From: JACCXG01 sp963836735
GTDB lineage: Bacteria; Acidobacteriota; Vicinamibacteria; Vicinamibacterales; 2-12-FULL-66-21
Length of the DNA: 64,000 nt
Assembly (NCBI GenBank): GCA_963836735.1
Contig: CAWIKP010000012.1
Location: forward strand, 34,243-98,242
Direction: 5' to 3'
Of this stretch, positions 39,304-47,322 are shown in pieces (position 1 is the stretch's first letter; every line of letters begins with the position of its first letter). Made by a program: the position numbers and the translations under genes. The notes beneath the pieces are model-generated. The model saw nothing but the letters and a program-made list of their open reading frames with translations, was not told where the DNA came from and did no database searches.

Positions 39304-40312
39304 GATTTCCGCCGGGCACTCCCATCGCCCCGATTCCGCGGATCGAAACACCGCCTCGATGCACTCCATGTTGCGGATCGAATCCTCGAGCGGCTCGGGG
39401 ACCTCGGTTCCGTCGAGCACGGCCTTCGAGAACAGGTCCCCCTGAATCGTGTATTGGTCGCACACCGGGAACCTCAACAGCTCCTGCCCGCCGCCATAGA
39501 GGTCCTTCCCGCTGTCGACCACGACTTCGCAGGCGCGATCCGGCGGGGCGTTGAACGGAATCCGGATATCGATCTGGCCGCGGGTGCCGAAGATGTGAAT
39601 CCGCTGCCAGGGCACCATCTGCGTGCTGCACGTGCCTGCCAGCTGCATCCCACCGAAGTCCAGCAGCATGGAGGTCAGACGATCGGTGCCGAATTTCGGA
39701 TCGCGTTCGACGGCGCCGACGACACGCTCGGGCTCGCGGCCAGTGATGAACCGCGAGGTGTTGATCAGATAGCAGCCAATGTCCATCAGGGCGCCGCCGC
39801 CGAACGCCGGCACGTTGCGAATGTTCGACGGGTCCTCGTTGAAGTAGCTGAAAACGCCGAGCATGGCCCGAAGGTCACCGATCCTTCCATCGGTGACCAG
39901 CTTTCGCGCGGCCTGCCACTGCGGGTGGGACCGCACCATGAAGGCTTCCTGAATCCTGACGCCAGTCCTGCCGCGGACGTCCAGAAGCGTTCGCGCTTCG
40001 GCAGACGACAGCGCGATGGGCTTCTCGCACAGCACGTGTTTGCCGGCCTCCGCGGCACGGATCGTCCACGGCACGTGAAGGTGGTTCGGCAATGGGTTGT
40101 AGACCGCATCGATCTCCGGATCGGCGAGCAGTTCCTCATACGGACCCGTAGGCCTTCTGGATGGCAAGCGCAGCCGCCGCTGCCCGGGCCTTGCCAGGAT
40201 CGCGGGACGCGATCGCCGTGACCGTCGTGAGATCGCCTTTCTGCATCGCGGGAATCACTTTCTTCGTGGCGATGCCGGCGACACCAAGTACTCCCCATCT
40301 GAGTCGAGTCAT
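39292..40312 (-). CDS. Gfo/Idh/MocA-family NAD(P)-dependent oxidoreductase (one frameshift)
   Basis: Sugar or cyclitol dehydrogenase. The start at 40312 gives TRLRWGVLGVAGIATKKVIP, the Rossmann GxxGxA motif. EKPIALSSAEA carries the conserved EKP lysine and GALMDIGCYLINTSRF the substrate-site histidine-region helix. GSYEELLADPEIDAVYNPLP is canonical once one extra base near 40141 is removed. Reconstructed length is about 339 residues. The last codons are encoded by a REP hairpin. Substrate unknown. Confidence 0.9.
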
Positions 40313-40318
40313 TTTTTT

Positions 40319-40341
40319 GCTATCAGTTATCAGCTATCAGG
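40319..40341. repeat. Lone heptamer arm (TATCAGT/TATCAGC)
   Basis: Three tandem degenerate heptamers, TATCAGT, TATCAGC and TATCAGG, lie in the gap between the Gfo/Idh start and the HAD stop, next to a T7 run. They show the same 7-base period as the arms of the inverted elements, but no opposing arm is nearby. The HAD stop codon falls inside. Confidence 0.5.
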
Positions 40342-40998
40342 AGCTTCGTCACCAATCAATCGGGCGAACGCGTCAGCAGGCAGATCCTCGAGTGACGCCA
40401 CGACCAGGTCGGCCTCGAAGCCCGGGGCGCGGCTGACGCCGATCGTCTTGATTCCGGCCCGCCGCGCGGCCTCGATACCGACAGCTGCGTCCTCTACAAC
40501 GACACAGCGTTCGGGCAGAACGCCAACGGCGGCTGCCGCTCTCAGGAACACCTGCGGATCGGGCTTGCCGACCGTCACGTCCTCGGCCGAGACGATGGCA
40601 TCGAGCTCGGTGTCGACGCCAAGCACCCTCAACATGACCGCGACGTTGGCTCCAGGGGCGGACGATGCGATTGCCTGCTTCCATCCGGCGGCGTGCAGGG
40701 TCCGGAGCCACTCCACTGCACCAGGTAGCGGCGTCAGCCCGCGATGCTGCACGAGCCGGCGATATTCCGCCTCCTTGGCGTCCCCGACCTGACGAATGCG
40801 CTGCGGCGACGTTCCCTCGCCGAGCCACCCGGGCAGGATGCGATCGTTCTTCTGGCCGAAGGTCTCCAGGAACTGTTCGTAGGTGATGTGGTGTCCTTCG
40901 GCAGCGAGGGTGTCCCGCCACGACAGCCAGTGCAACTCCGCCGAGTCGACGAGGGTGCCATCCAGATCCCAGAGAACTGCGCGTAACGATGTGGTCAT
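40330..40998 (-). CDS. HAD-superfamily phosphatase / beta-phosphoglucomutase-like
   Basis: A 222-residue HAD hydrolase, subfamily I. Motif I is LWDLDGTLVDS, motif II is QAIASSAPGAN, motif III is GKPDPQVFLRAA and motif IV is VVVEDAAVGIEAARRAG. A cap domain lies between (about 17-85). Sequence style is closest to beta-phosphoglucomutases and sugar phosphatases, but substrate cannot be read off. It is divergent from the aldo/keto reductase. Its last residues (APDS and stop) are encoded by a heptamer repeat. Confidence 0.9.
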   Translation of the reverse strand: MTTSLRAVLWDLDGTLVDSAELHWLSWRDTLAAEGHHITYEQFLETFGQKNDRILPGWLGEGTSPQRIRQVGDAKEAEYRRLVQHRGLTPLPGAVEWLRTLHAAGWKQAIASSAPGANVAVMLRVLGVDTELDAIVSAEDVTVGKPDPQVFLRAAAAVGVLPERCVVVEDAAVGIEAARRAGIKTIGVSRAPGFEADLVVASLEDLPADAFARLIGDEAPDS

Positions 40999-41038
40999 TC
41001 GGCGACGATCCGAAAAGCAGCATGGTACTGTAAACGCC

Positions 41039-42026
41039 ATGGAACAGCGGCGGCTGGGTCGCACCGACATGATGGTGTCGACGATCGGGTTCGGGGCCTG
41101 GGCGATCGGCGGATCGTGGGGCGAGGTTGACGATGAGGCCTCGATGCTGGCGCTGCATGCGGGCGTCGACGCCGGCATGAACTTCATCGACACCGCCGAC
41201 GTGTACGGCGACGGCCGCAGCGAACGGCTGATCGCGCGGCTCCGGCGGGAGCGGCCGGGCGACACCATCCGGGTCGCGACGAAGGCCGGCCGGCGCCTTC
41301 CGCAGCAGACCTGCGACGGGTATTCGCGCGAGAACCTGGTGGCCTGGATCGACCGGAGCCTTCGCAACCTCGAGATGGAGACGCTGGATCTGCTGCAGCT
41401 GCATTGCCCGCCGTCGGACCTGTATCGGCGAGCCGACGTGTTCGGCATCCTCGACGACCTCGTCTCGGCCGGCAAGCTGCGCTACTACGGGGTCAGCGTC
41501 GAGACCGTGCAGGAGGCGCTGACTGCCATGCAGCATCCGGGCGTGCAGAGCATCCAGATCATCTTCAACATGTTCCGGCGGAAACCCGCCGAGGCCGTGC
41601 TCGGCGAAGCGGCGCGGCGTCGAGATCGGCGTCCTTGCCCGCGTGCCGCTGGCGAGCGGCCTGCTGACCGGCAAGCTGAGGAGCGATACGGCCTTTGCCG
41701 CCGACGATCATCGATCGTTCAATCGCGACGGTCAGGCCTTCGACAAGGGCGAGACGCTGTCGGGCGTGCCGTACGAGGTCGGCCTCGCCGCGGTCGAGGA
41801 ACTCCGCCCCCTCGTACCGCCAGGCACCTCACTCACGCAGCTGGCCTTGCGCTGGATCCTGACGTTCGACGGCGTCACCTGCGCGATTCCCGGCGCGCGC
41901 ACCGCCGGGCAGGCGCGGGAAAACGCGAGGGCCGCGGCGCTGCCACCGCTCGACGATGAAACGATGGTCGCGGTGCGGCGCGTTTACGATGAGCACATCC
42001 GTCAGCACGTGCACGGGGGATGGTAG
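41039..42026 (+). CDS. Aldo/keto reductase (one frameshift)
   Basis: NADPH-dependent oxidoreductase with a TIM barrel. It starts MEQRRLGRTDMMVSTIGFGA. Active-site residues are visible: D and Y in NFIDTADVYGDGRSE, K in VATKAGRR, and H in LDLLQLHCPPSDL. Coenzyme motifs follow in the second frame (VPLASGLLTGKL; LRWILTFDGVTCAIPGARTA). An extra C near 41618 causes the break. Reconstructed length is about 328 residues. Likely acts on a sugar-derived aldehyde or lactone, given the neighbours. Confidence 0.9.
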
Positions 42027-42365
42027 GCAGTTCCCGGTTGCCGGTTGTCAACCTCCCTGCCGCTGCGACCGGCCCGTACTTCGCCAGGTTGCTCGAACAC
42101 TGACCCGCGGCTCTCCAGCGGTCCGAGGTTGCTCATTCGTCTCGAAGGCTGGCGATCTCGATGTGAGTGGGATTGCTATCGCAGACCCATGTCGCTCCTG
42201 AGGCGGGCCGTCCGCGCCGATTGCCGCTTCGTGGCTGCTGTGGAGAGTCATCATCCCGCCGCAACCCGAGACCGTGCAATTCTTGGACGGCGCATTGCGC
42301 CGTGAATCATTCTGTAAGCTAGGTGCCATCGTTCCATCCTTCTCAATCGCCCTTACCAGCCGCCG
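42027..42365. other. Intergenic region with a possible lone heptamer arm
   Basis: At 42030-42055 three degenerate units GTTCCCG, GTTGCCG and GTTGTCA show the 7-base period of the repeat elements, with no clear partner arm. The rest (to 42365) gives no convincing gene, RNA or promoter. It separates the converging reductase and galM genes. Confidence 0.4.
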
Positions 42366-43631
42366 TCACTGAACTCCGAACCTCCACACCGTCTTCGATC
42401 GATAAGTGGCTCCCGGCTGCAGGATCGTGTTCGGAAACGCCGCCTGATTCGGCGAGTCCGGGAAGTGCTGAGTCTCTAGGCACAGGCCGCTGCGTTGCGG
42501 GTAGCCCACACCGCCCTTGCCCTTGACCGTGGCATCCAGGAAGTTGCCCGTGTAGAACTGCACGCCAGGCTCGGTGGTCGAGACCTCCAGCATCCTGCCG
42601 CCGACGGGCTCGACCACGCGGGCCGCCAGCTGAAGGCCGTCGCCGGCGCGATTCAGGACCCAGTTGTGGTCGTAGCCCCGGCCGAACTTGATCTGTTCAG
42701 TGGCGGCGTCGATCCGTGCCCCCACTTTCGTCGCACGCCGGAAGTCCATCGGGGTGCCTTCGACCGGCGCCAGCACACCCGTCGGGATCAGCGACTCCCC
42801 GACCGGCGTGAAACGGTCCGCGTTGATCGTCACCTCGTGATCCAGGATGCTGCCGGTGCCCTGGCCCGCCAGGTTGAAGTAGGTGTGCTGGGTCAGGTTC
42901 ACCGGCGTGGCCTTGTCGGTGGTTGCCTGGTACTCGATCTCGAGCGTGTTCGCATCGGTCAGGACGTATGAGACGCGCACCTCGAGTCTGCCGGGATAGC
43001 CCTCCTCGCCATCGGGGCTGACGCGCGAGAACGCGACGCCATTCACGCCGGTAATTCGCTCGGCAGCCCACACGTACTTGTCGAAGCCCCGGACACCGCC
43101 GTGGAGGTGATTCGGGCCGTTGTTCGCCGCCAGCTGATAGGTTCTGCCATTCAGCGCAAAGCGGGCGTTGCCGATCCGGTTCCCGTAACGGCCCACCACC
43201 GCGCCGAAATAGGGATGCTCGCCAAGGTATCCCTGGAGCGCGTCGAAGCCGAGGGCGACGTCAGCCATCACGCCCTTGCGATCCGGGACCCTGATCGAGG
43301 TGATGATCGCGCCGTAAGTCATCGCGCGAATCTCAAGGCCGCGCGCGTTGGTGAGCGTATACACCTCGACAGGCGTCCCTGCCGCGTTTCCGAATGCCTC
43401 TCGCGTCACCTGCGCCCCCCGCTCTGCCCCATTGTCCGCCTCCGCGCTGGTGCTATCGGCTACGGCGAGACCGCGCCGCAGCTGGTCGGCTGGATTCTCG
43501 CCGACCAGCGGAGGCGGGCCAAACCTGCCAAGATGGCCAAAACTGCCAAAATCTGGCGCGCTCCCGTTACCGGCAGCGCTGCCAAATGCGGCCATCGCCA
43601 GCACCGCCAGCCACGATTTCCACGTCTGCAT
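42366..43631 (-). CDS. galM: Secreted aldose 1-epimerase (GalM) with repeat-encoded linker
   Basis: Mutarotase interconverting alpha and beta aldoses. The start at 43631 gives a signal peptide (WKSWLAVLAMAAFGSAAG). The mature domain from about residue 85 contains EVYTLTNARGLEIRAMTYGA and PFGAVVGRYGNRIGNARF-like sequence (written YFGAVVGRYGNRIG), NGPNHLHGGVRGFDKYVW with the catalytic histidine, and VNLTQHTYFNLAGQGTGSI. Residues 28-59 are encoded by a dispersed DNA repeat and read FGS FGH LGR FGP then PLVGENPADQLRRGL. Length 421 is longer than the usual 340-390. Intact. Confidence 0.92.
   Translation of the reverse strand: MQTWKSWLAVLAMAAFGSAAGNGSAPDFGSFGHLGRFGPPPLVGENPADQLRRGLAVADSTSAEADNGAERGAQVTREAFGNAAGTPVEVYTLTNARGLEIRAMTYGAIITSIRVPDRKGVMADVALGFDALQGYLGEHPYFGAVVGRYGNRIGNARFALNGRTYQLAANNGPNHLHGGVRGFDKYVWAAERITGVNGVAFSRVSPDGEEGYPGRLEVRVSYVLTDANTLEIEYQATTDKATPVNLTQHTYFNLAGQGTGSILDHEVTINADRFTPVGESLIPTGVLAPVEGTPMDFRRATKVGARIDAATEQIKFGRGYDHNWVLNRAGDGLQLAARVVEPVGGRMLEVSTTEPGVQFYTGNFLDATVKGKGGVGYPQRSGLCLETQHFPDSPNQAAFPNTILQPGATYRSKTVWRFGVQ
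43463..43555. repeat. Dispersed repeat translated within galM; second copy at 46.0 kb
   Basis: 43463-43540 matches 46004-46080 with roughly seven differences. It contains the hairpin CTGGTCGG-CTGGATTCTCG-CCGACCAG, then AGGCGGGCC, then 9-base tandem units GCCAAACCT, GCCAAGATG, GCCAAAACT, GCCAAAATC. Because the period is 9, the arm is read as tripeptide repeats without frame loss. Confidence 0.85.
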
Positions 43632-43796
43632 CGCCTTCACTCCGACCTCGGTCGCTTGTGACCAGCCAGTATTGCCGAGAGCGGCCGAATCCTGCCTTTG
43701 AATGTTGGCAATCTCTCGCCCAAGCGCCACCGGCCGAGGCCCGCGGGGCGAAGACGGACAATTCTCCCAAGGAACAAGGGGCATCATGGTTTCGTC

Positions 43797-43821
43797 ATAT
43801 ATCTTGCGTGACAAGATATAT
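43797..43821. promoter_or_regulatory. Palindromic operator upstream of padR
   Basis: ATATATCTTG (43797-43806) and CAAGATATAT (43812-43821) are perfect 10-base arms around CGTGA. The A/T-rich palindrome stands out in this GC-rich sequence. It ends 9 bases before the PadR start and fits a PadR/winged-helix autoregulatory operator. Confidence 0.72.
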
Positions 43822-43830
43822 GGCACTACC

Positions 43831-44181
43831 ATGATCCCTGTGGACGAGCCCAGGCGCAGCATCGAGCGGGAACTCAAGCGCGGGTCGCTCGAGCTGATCG
43901 TGCTGCACCTGCTCGCGCCGGGAGAGGCCTACGGGTACGAGATTGTGTCGAAGCTCACGGCGCAGACCAATGGAGCGCTCGAGGTGACTGACGGCACCCT
44001 TTATCCCGTGCTCTATCGCCTCGAGCGGGCCGGGTACGTCGCGGTGCGATGGGAAACACCGGCGCGCGGGGTGCCGCGCAAGTACTACCAGCTCACCGAC
44101 AGCGGGCGCGAGGAACTCGAGCGCCTGAGGAAGGAATGGACGACGTTCGCGGCGGCCATGGCGGACCTGCTCAATGGGTAG
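43831..44181 (+). CDS. PadR-family transcriptional regulator
   Basis: A 116-residue winged-helix regulator. RGSLELIVLHLLAPGEAYGY, GALEVTDGTLYPVLYRLERA and YYQLTDSGREELERL are the PadR N-terminal domain in order. The start at 43831 is chosen because the only clean operator palindrome lies immediately upstream and earlier ATGs fall in or before it. The next gene encodes a HAAS/RDD-like membrane protein, a typical PadR partner. Intact. Confidence 0.92.
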   Translation: MIPVDEPRRSIERELKRGSLELIVLHLLAPGEAYGYEIVSKLTAQTNGALEVTDGTLYPVLYRLERAGYVAVRWETPARGVPRKYYQLTDSGREELERLRKEWTTFAAAMADLLNG

Positions 44182-44185
44182 AGAC

Positions 44186-44237
44186 CCGCGGTTCGCGGGT
44201 TCGCGGTTCGCAGTTCGCCGGGTCTGAACACCCGGCG
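44186..44237. repeat. GCGGTTC-type tandem arm followed by CGCCGGGT hairpin
   Basis: 44186-44215 is a run of 7- to 8-base units (GCGGTTC, GCGGGTTC, GCGGTTC, GCAGTTC), a lone arm. It is followed by a perfect 8-bp stem CGCCGGGT/ACCCGGCG around CTGAAC (44216-44237), of the GGGTCTGAANACCC group. It lies between padR and the RDD gene. Confidence 0.6.
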
Positions 44238-44313
44238 CCACAAAGTCCTGGTCAGCAGCAACCGAGCCGGAGGCTCAGTCTTCATTCGCCGACGATCAAG
44301 AAAGACACACACC

Positions 44314-44958
44314 ATGACTATCGACGACTACGTCAACGACGTGCTGAACCGGATGCCGGCGGGAACCCCGCGGCGCGAGCAGATCGGGACCGAGCTGCGT
44401 GGTCACATTGCCGAGCGTCTCGCGCAGGGCCGCGCCCTCGACGACGTCCTGCGCGATCTCGGCGACCCGGGGGCGCTCGCCGATTCGTACCTGGCGGAAG
44501 TCCCGCTGATGCAGCCGCCGCACGGCCGCCGCATCGTCGCCAAGCTGATCGATGTGGTGCTGATCGTGTGTCTGTTCGCCGCGCTCGTCATCCCGGCCGC
44601 AACACTGACCGCGTTCAACATCGGCGAACAGTTCGTGTGGATCGCGCTGTGCCTGTCGGTCATCGCCGGCGGCATCCTGGCGTCGTTCTACACGATCGTC
44701 CTGGAATGGCGATACGGCTACACCGTCGGGAAGTATCTCACCGGGCTGAGGGTGGTGCGCGAAACAGGCGCTCGAATCAGCTTCGGACAGTCGGTGGTCA
44801 GGCAGCTGCCGGTGTTCCTGCAGGTCGGCTGGGTCGACGCGATGTTCGTGCTCTTTACCGACAAACGCCAGCGCGCGTTCGAGCTGTTGTCGAAGAGCCG
44901 GTGCGTCGCGGCGCACGAATCCACGTCACAGCAGGCCGCCTTTGCGAGCGAACACTAG
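44314..44958 (+). CDS. HAAS/RDD-type membrane protein regulated with PadR
   Basis: A 214-residue protein. The N-terminal cytoplasmic part (about 1-65: IDDYVNDVLNRMPAGTPRRE; LAQGRALDDVLRDLGDPGAL) is the helical prefix found on PadR-linked proteins. The rest is an RDD-like membrane domain with helix 1 RIVAKLIDVVLIVCLFAALV, two more helices and the signature YGYTVGKYLTGLRVVRETG. Function unknown; PadR/HAAS pairs are often envelope-stress or transport related. The 3' end overlaps the convergent ROK gene by 33 bases. Intact. Confidence 0.83.
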   Translation: MTIDDYVNDVLNRMPAGTPRREQIGTELRGHIAERLAQGRALDDVLRDLGDPGALADSYLAEVPLMQPPHGRRIVAKLIDVVLIVCLFAALVIPAATLTAFNIGEQFVWIALCLSVIAGGILASFYTIVLEWRYGYTVGKYLTGLRVVRETGARISFGQSVVRQLPVFLQVGWVDAMFVLFTDKRQRAFELLSKSRCVAAHESTSQQAAFASEH

Positions 44959-45939
44959 GGCCTCGATAGCCGCTCCGCGGGCGCCGGCGGTGTCGCCGTT
45001 CGGCATGATGTGAATCGGGATGTCGGCCTGCTCCTCGCGCTGGGCCGGCATTCCCTCGCGGATCTCGTCGATGAACCAGCCCTGGAACAGCTGCCCCGTC
45101 TCGATCGCGCCGCCGCCGACGATGAGCGCATCGGGGTCGAAGGTGTTGATCATCTCGTCGAAGAACAGGCCGAGCGCGCGGGCCTGGACGCGGAAGATGT
45201 CGCGGCACATCGCATCACCCCGCTCGGCCATGCCGCGCACCTTCTTCGCCGCTTCCGCCGGCGGGAGCGATGCCAGCTCGTGGCCGGGATAGCGGGCGAG
45301 GAAATACGGCAGCAGCGTCCGCCGGATCGCGGTGAGCGAGCACAACGACTCCAGGTCGCCGACCCGCCCGCAGTTGCAGTCGGGCCTGAGGCCGGAGATT
45401 TCGGTGATGCTCTGATACGGGATCAGCACGTGCCCGAGCTCGCCGCCGAATCCCTTTCGGCCCTTCACGACCGCCCCGTCCACGATCACACCGCCGCCGA
45501 GGCCGGTGCCGACGATCGCCGAGATCGACGTGGCCGGCGCCGACGCAAAAATCGCGAAGTGGCCCCACAAGGCGCCGGCATTGCCGTCGTTCAGATAGGT
45601 GACGGGCTTATTGAGCTTTCGCGCCAGCGCGTCGCGGATGTCGAAGCTGGCCCAGCGATCGTGAACGAAGTTGGTGGAGCCGCGCGCACTGAGATGACCG
45701 GCGGCGCTCGCCGGCCCCGGCGTGTCGAGCCCCACGACCGCGATGTCGTCGCGGGTGAGCCCCGCGCGCGCCGCCGCCACGGTCAGCCCGTCGTCTATCT
45801 GCCGCAGGCAGATGTCCGGCCCTTCCACGGCCCGCGCCGGATGCTCGCAGAGGCCGTCGATCAGCCACTGCCCGTCCGCGGTGATGAATGTGTAGTTGAC
45901 GGCGGTGCCGCCGAGATCGATGCCAGCTGTGACACGCAC
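44926..45939 (-). CDS. ROK-family sugar kinase
   Basis: Glucokinase-like ATP-dependent kinase, 337 residues. The phosphate-1 motif is IDLGGTAVNYTFI and the catalytic Asp is in VTYLNDGNAGALWGH. IVGTGLGGGVIVDG is the ATP loop and RKGFGGELGHVLIPY carries the ROK histidine. The zinc-binding C-x-C is CNC (LRPDCNCGRVGDLESLC). Whether the substrate is glucose or another hexose is not determined. Convergent with the RDD gene. Intact. Confidence 0.93.
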   Translation of the reverse strand: MRVTAGIDLGGTAVNYTFITADGQWLIDGLCEHPARAVEGPDICLRQIDDGLTVAAARAGLTRDDIAVVGLDTPGPASAAGHLSARGSTNFVHDRWASFDIRDALARKLNKPVTYLNDGNAGALWGHFAIFASAPATSISAIVGTGLGGGVIVDGAVVKGRKGFGGELGHVLIPYQSITEISGLRPDCNCGRVGDLESLCSLTAIRRTLLPYFLARYPGHELASLPPAEAAKKVRGMAERGDAMCRDIFRVQARALGLFFDEMINTFDPDALIVGGGAIETGQLFQGWFIDEIREGMPAQREEQADIPIHIMPNGDTAGARGAAIEALVFARKGGLL

Positions 45940-46003
45940 GGGAGCTCCGCTACTTCATTGCCAAAAGGTCCGCCTTCGCGCCGTTACTAATCGGGCGGCG
46001 CTC

Positions 46004-46264
46004 CGGCGAGACCTCGCCGTAGCTGGTCGGTGGATTCTCGCCGACCAGCGTAGGCGGGCCAACATTGCCAAGATTGCCAAATCAAATGCTGGGCACGTTC
46101 CGACGCTTCAGCAGCCAGGCACAACTCTGCTCCCTCGAGCTCGCAGTCTTCGCAGTTGGCAATCCTGGTGCGGGGTGAGTGACGCCCCGGAGTCGCCCAC
46201 GTCCGAACTGCCCCGAGCATTTGCAATCTTGGCAATTTTGGCAATCTTGGCACTTCTGGCAATG
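46004..46264. repeat. Large composite inverted element with 9-base TGGCAATCT arms
   Basis: The left side starts with two hairpins: CGGCGAG-AC-CTCGCCG (46004-46019) and CTGGTCGG...CCGACCAG (46023-46048, loop TGGATTCTCG). AGGCGGGCC and GCCAACATT, GCCAAGATT, GCCAAATCA units follow. The right arm (about 46210-46264) is TGGCAATCT, TGGCAATTT, TGGCAATCT, TGGCACTTC, TGGCAATGC. AAATGCT/AGCATTT extends the pairing. The inner part (about 46090-46205) is unassigned. The left half is repeated inside galM. It fills the gap between the ROK kinase and the oxidoreductase genes. Confidence 0.85.
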
Positions 46265-46266
46265 CT

Positions 46267-47322
46267 CTAGCGGAAGCGCGCCTGCAGCTTGTCCAGTTCG
46301 GCGCTTCCGGGACACAGCTCTTCGTAGGAGAGCTGCGTCAACGGCGTCGCGACCGTATCGTTCTGCTCGTGCAGGTCGCTCGAGTCGGGTGAGAGATAGA
46401 GCAGGCCGGTCACGATCTCGCCCTCTTTCTGCCGCTCGCGGATGTAGGCGTAGGCGCGATCGCGATCGGTGGGGTCGTACTGCTCGGCCACCTTGCGCAG
46501 CCGCACGGCGCTCCCGTCGTGGAGCGTGACGGTCTGGACGCTGCCCGGCTCGTAGTCGGTGGTGATCGCCCGGGTTGGCAGCACGAAGTCCGCCTGCACG
46601 ACCTCGACGTTCTTCTCGCGCGTGTAGGCGTAGCTCTTGGTGGACCCTTCGTGGTCGTTGAACGTGACGCAGGGGGAGATCACGTCGATGAACGCGAAGC
46701 CCGCGTGCGAGAGCCCGGCCTTGATGATCGGCACGAGCTGCGCCTTGTCGCCCGAGAAGCCGCGGGCGACGAACGTCGCGCCGAGCGCCAGCGCCAGCAG
46801 GCAGCCGTCGATCGCTTCCATCGTGTTCGGCTCACCCTTCTTGCTGAGCGAACCGGGATCGGCCGACGCCGAGAACTGGCCCTTGGTCAGGCCGTAGACG
46901 CCGTTGTTCTCCAGCACGTAGAGAACGTTGACGTTGCGGCGGATCGCATGGCACAGCTGCCCGAGGCCGATCGACAGCGAGTCGCCGTCGCCGGACACGC
47001 CGATGTAGATGATGTCGCGATTGGCGGCGTTCGCGCCGGTCACCAGCGCCGGCATGCGCCCGTGCACGCCGTTGAAGCCGTGCGCCTCGCGCAGGAAATA
47101 CGCGGGCGTCTTCGACGAGCAGCCGATGCCCGACAGCTTGGCCACCCGGTGCGGCGGAATCGACAGTTCCCAGAAGGCCTGGATGATGGCCGCCGTAATC
47201 GAATCGTGGCCGCACCCGGCGCAGAGCGTCGTCAGCGAGCCTTCGTAGTCGCGGCGGATCAGGCCGATCGCGTTCTTCTGGAGCGCGGGATGATGAACCG
47301 TGGGCTTGGCGATGTAGGTCAC
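46267..47322 (-). CDS. korB: 2-oxoacid:ferredoxin oxidoreductase, beta subunit (KorB-like)
   Basis: Thiamine-diphosphate-binding subunit that oxidatively decarboxylates a 2-oxoacid, probably 2-oxoglutarate, to the acyl-CoA with low-potential electrons. GTG at 47322 overlaps the alpha stop (GTGA), giving 351 residues. LCAGCGHDSITAAIIQAFWE, GIGCSSKTPAYFLREAHGFN and VSGDGDSLSIGLGQLCHAI (TPP/Mg motif) followed by LENNGVYGLTKGQFSASAD are diagnostic. The length is that of KorB proteins. Intact. The substrate is inferred from resemblance to KorB, not shown. Confidence 0.9.
   Translation of the reverse strand: MTYIAKPTVHHPALQKNAIGLIRRDYEGSLTTLCAGCGHDSITAAIIQAFWELSIPPHRVAKLSGIGCSSKTPAYFLREAHGFNGVHGRMPALVTGANAANRDIIYIGVSGDGDSLSIGLGQLCHAIRRNVNVLYVLENNGVYGLTKGQFSASADPGSLSKKGEPNTMEAIDGCLLALALGATFVARGFSGDKAQLVPIIKAGLSHAGFAFIDVISPCVTFNDHEGSTKSYAYTREKNVEVVQADFVLPTRAITTDYEPGSVQTVTLHDGSAVRLRKVAEQYDPTDRDRAYAYIRERQKEGEIVTGLLYLSPDSSDLHEQNDTVATPLTQLSYEELCPGSAELDKLQARFR

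Noticed and set aside
45987..46262. A 91-residue minus-strand open frame with repeats of PRLPKLPRL type
   Set aside because: It is the translation of the 46.0 kb repeat element. The periodic peptides mirror the 9-base units and there is no family similarity or ribosome-binding site.
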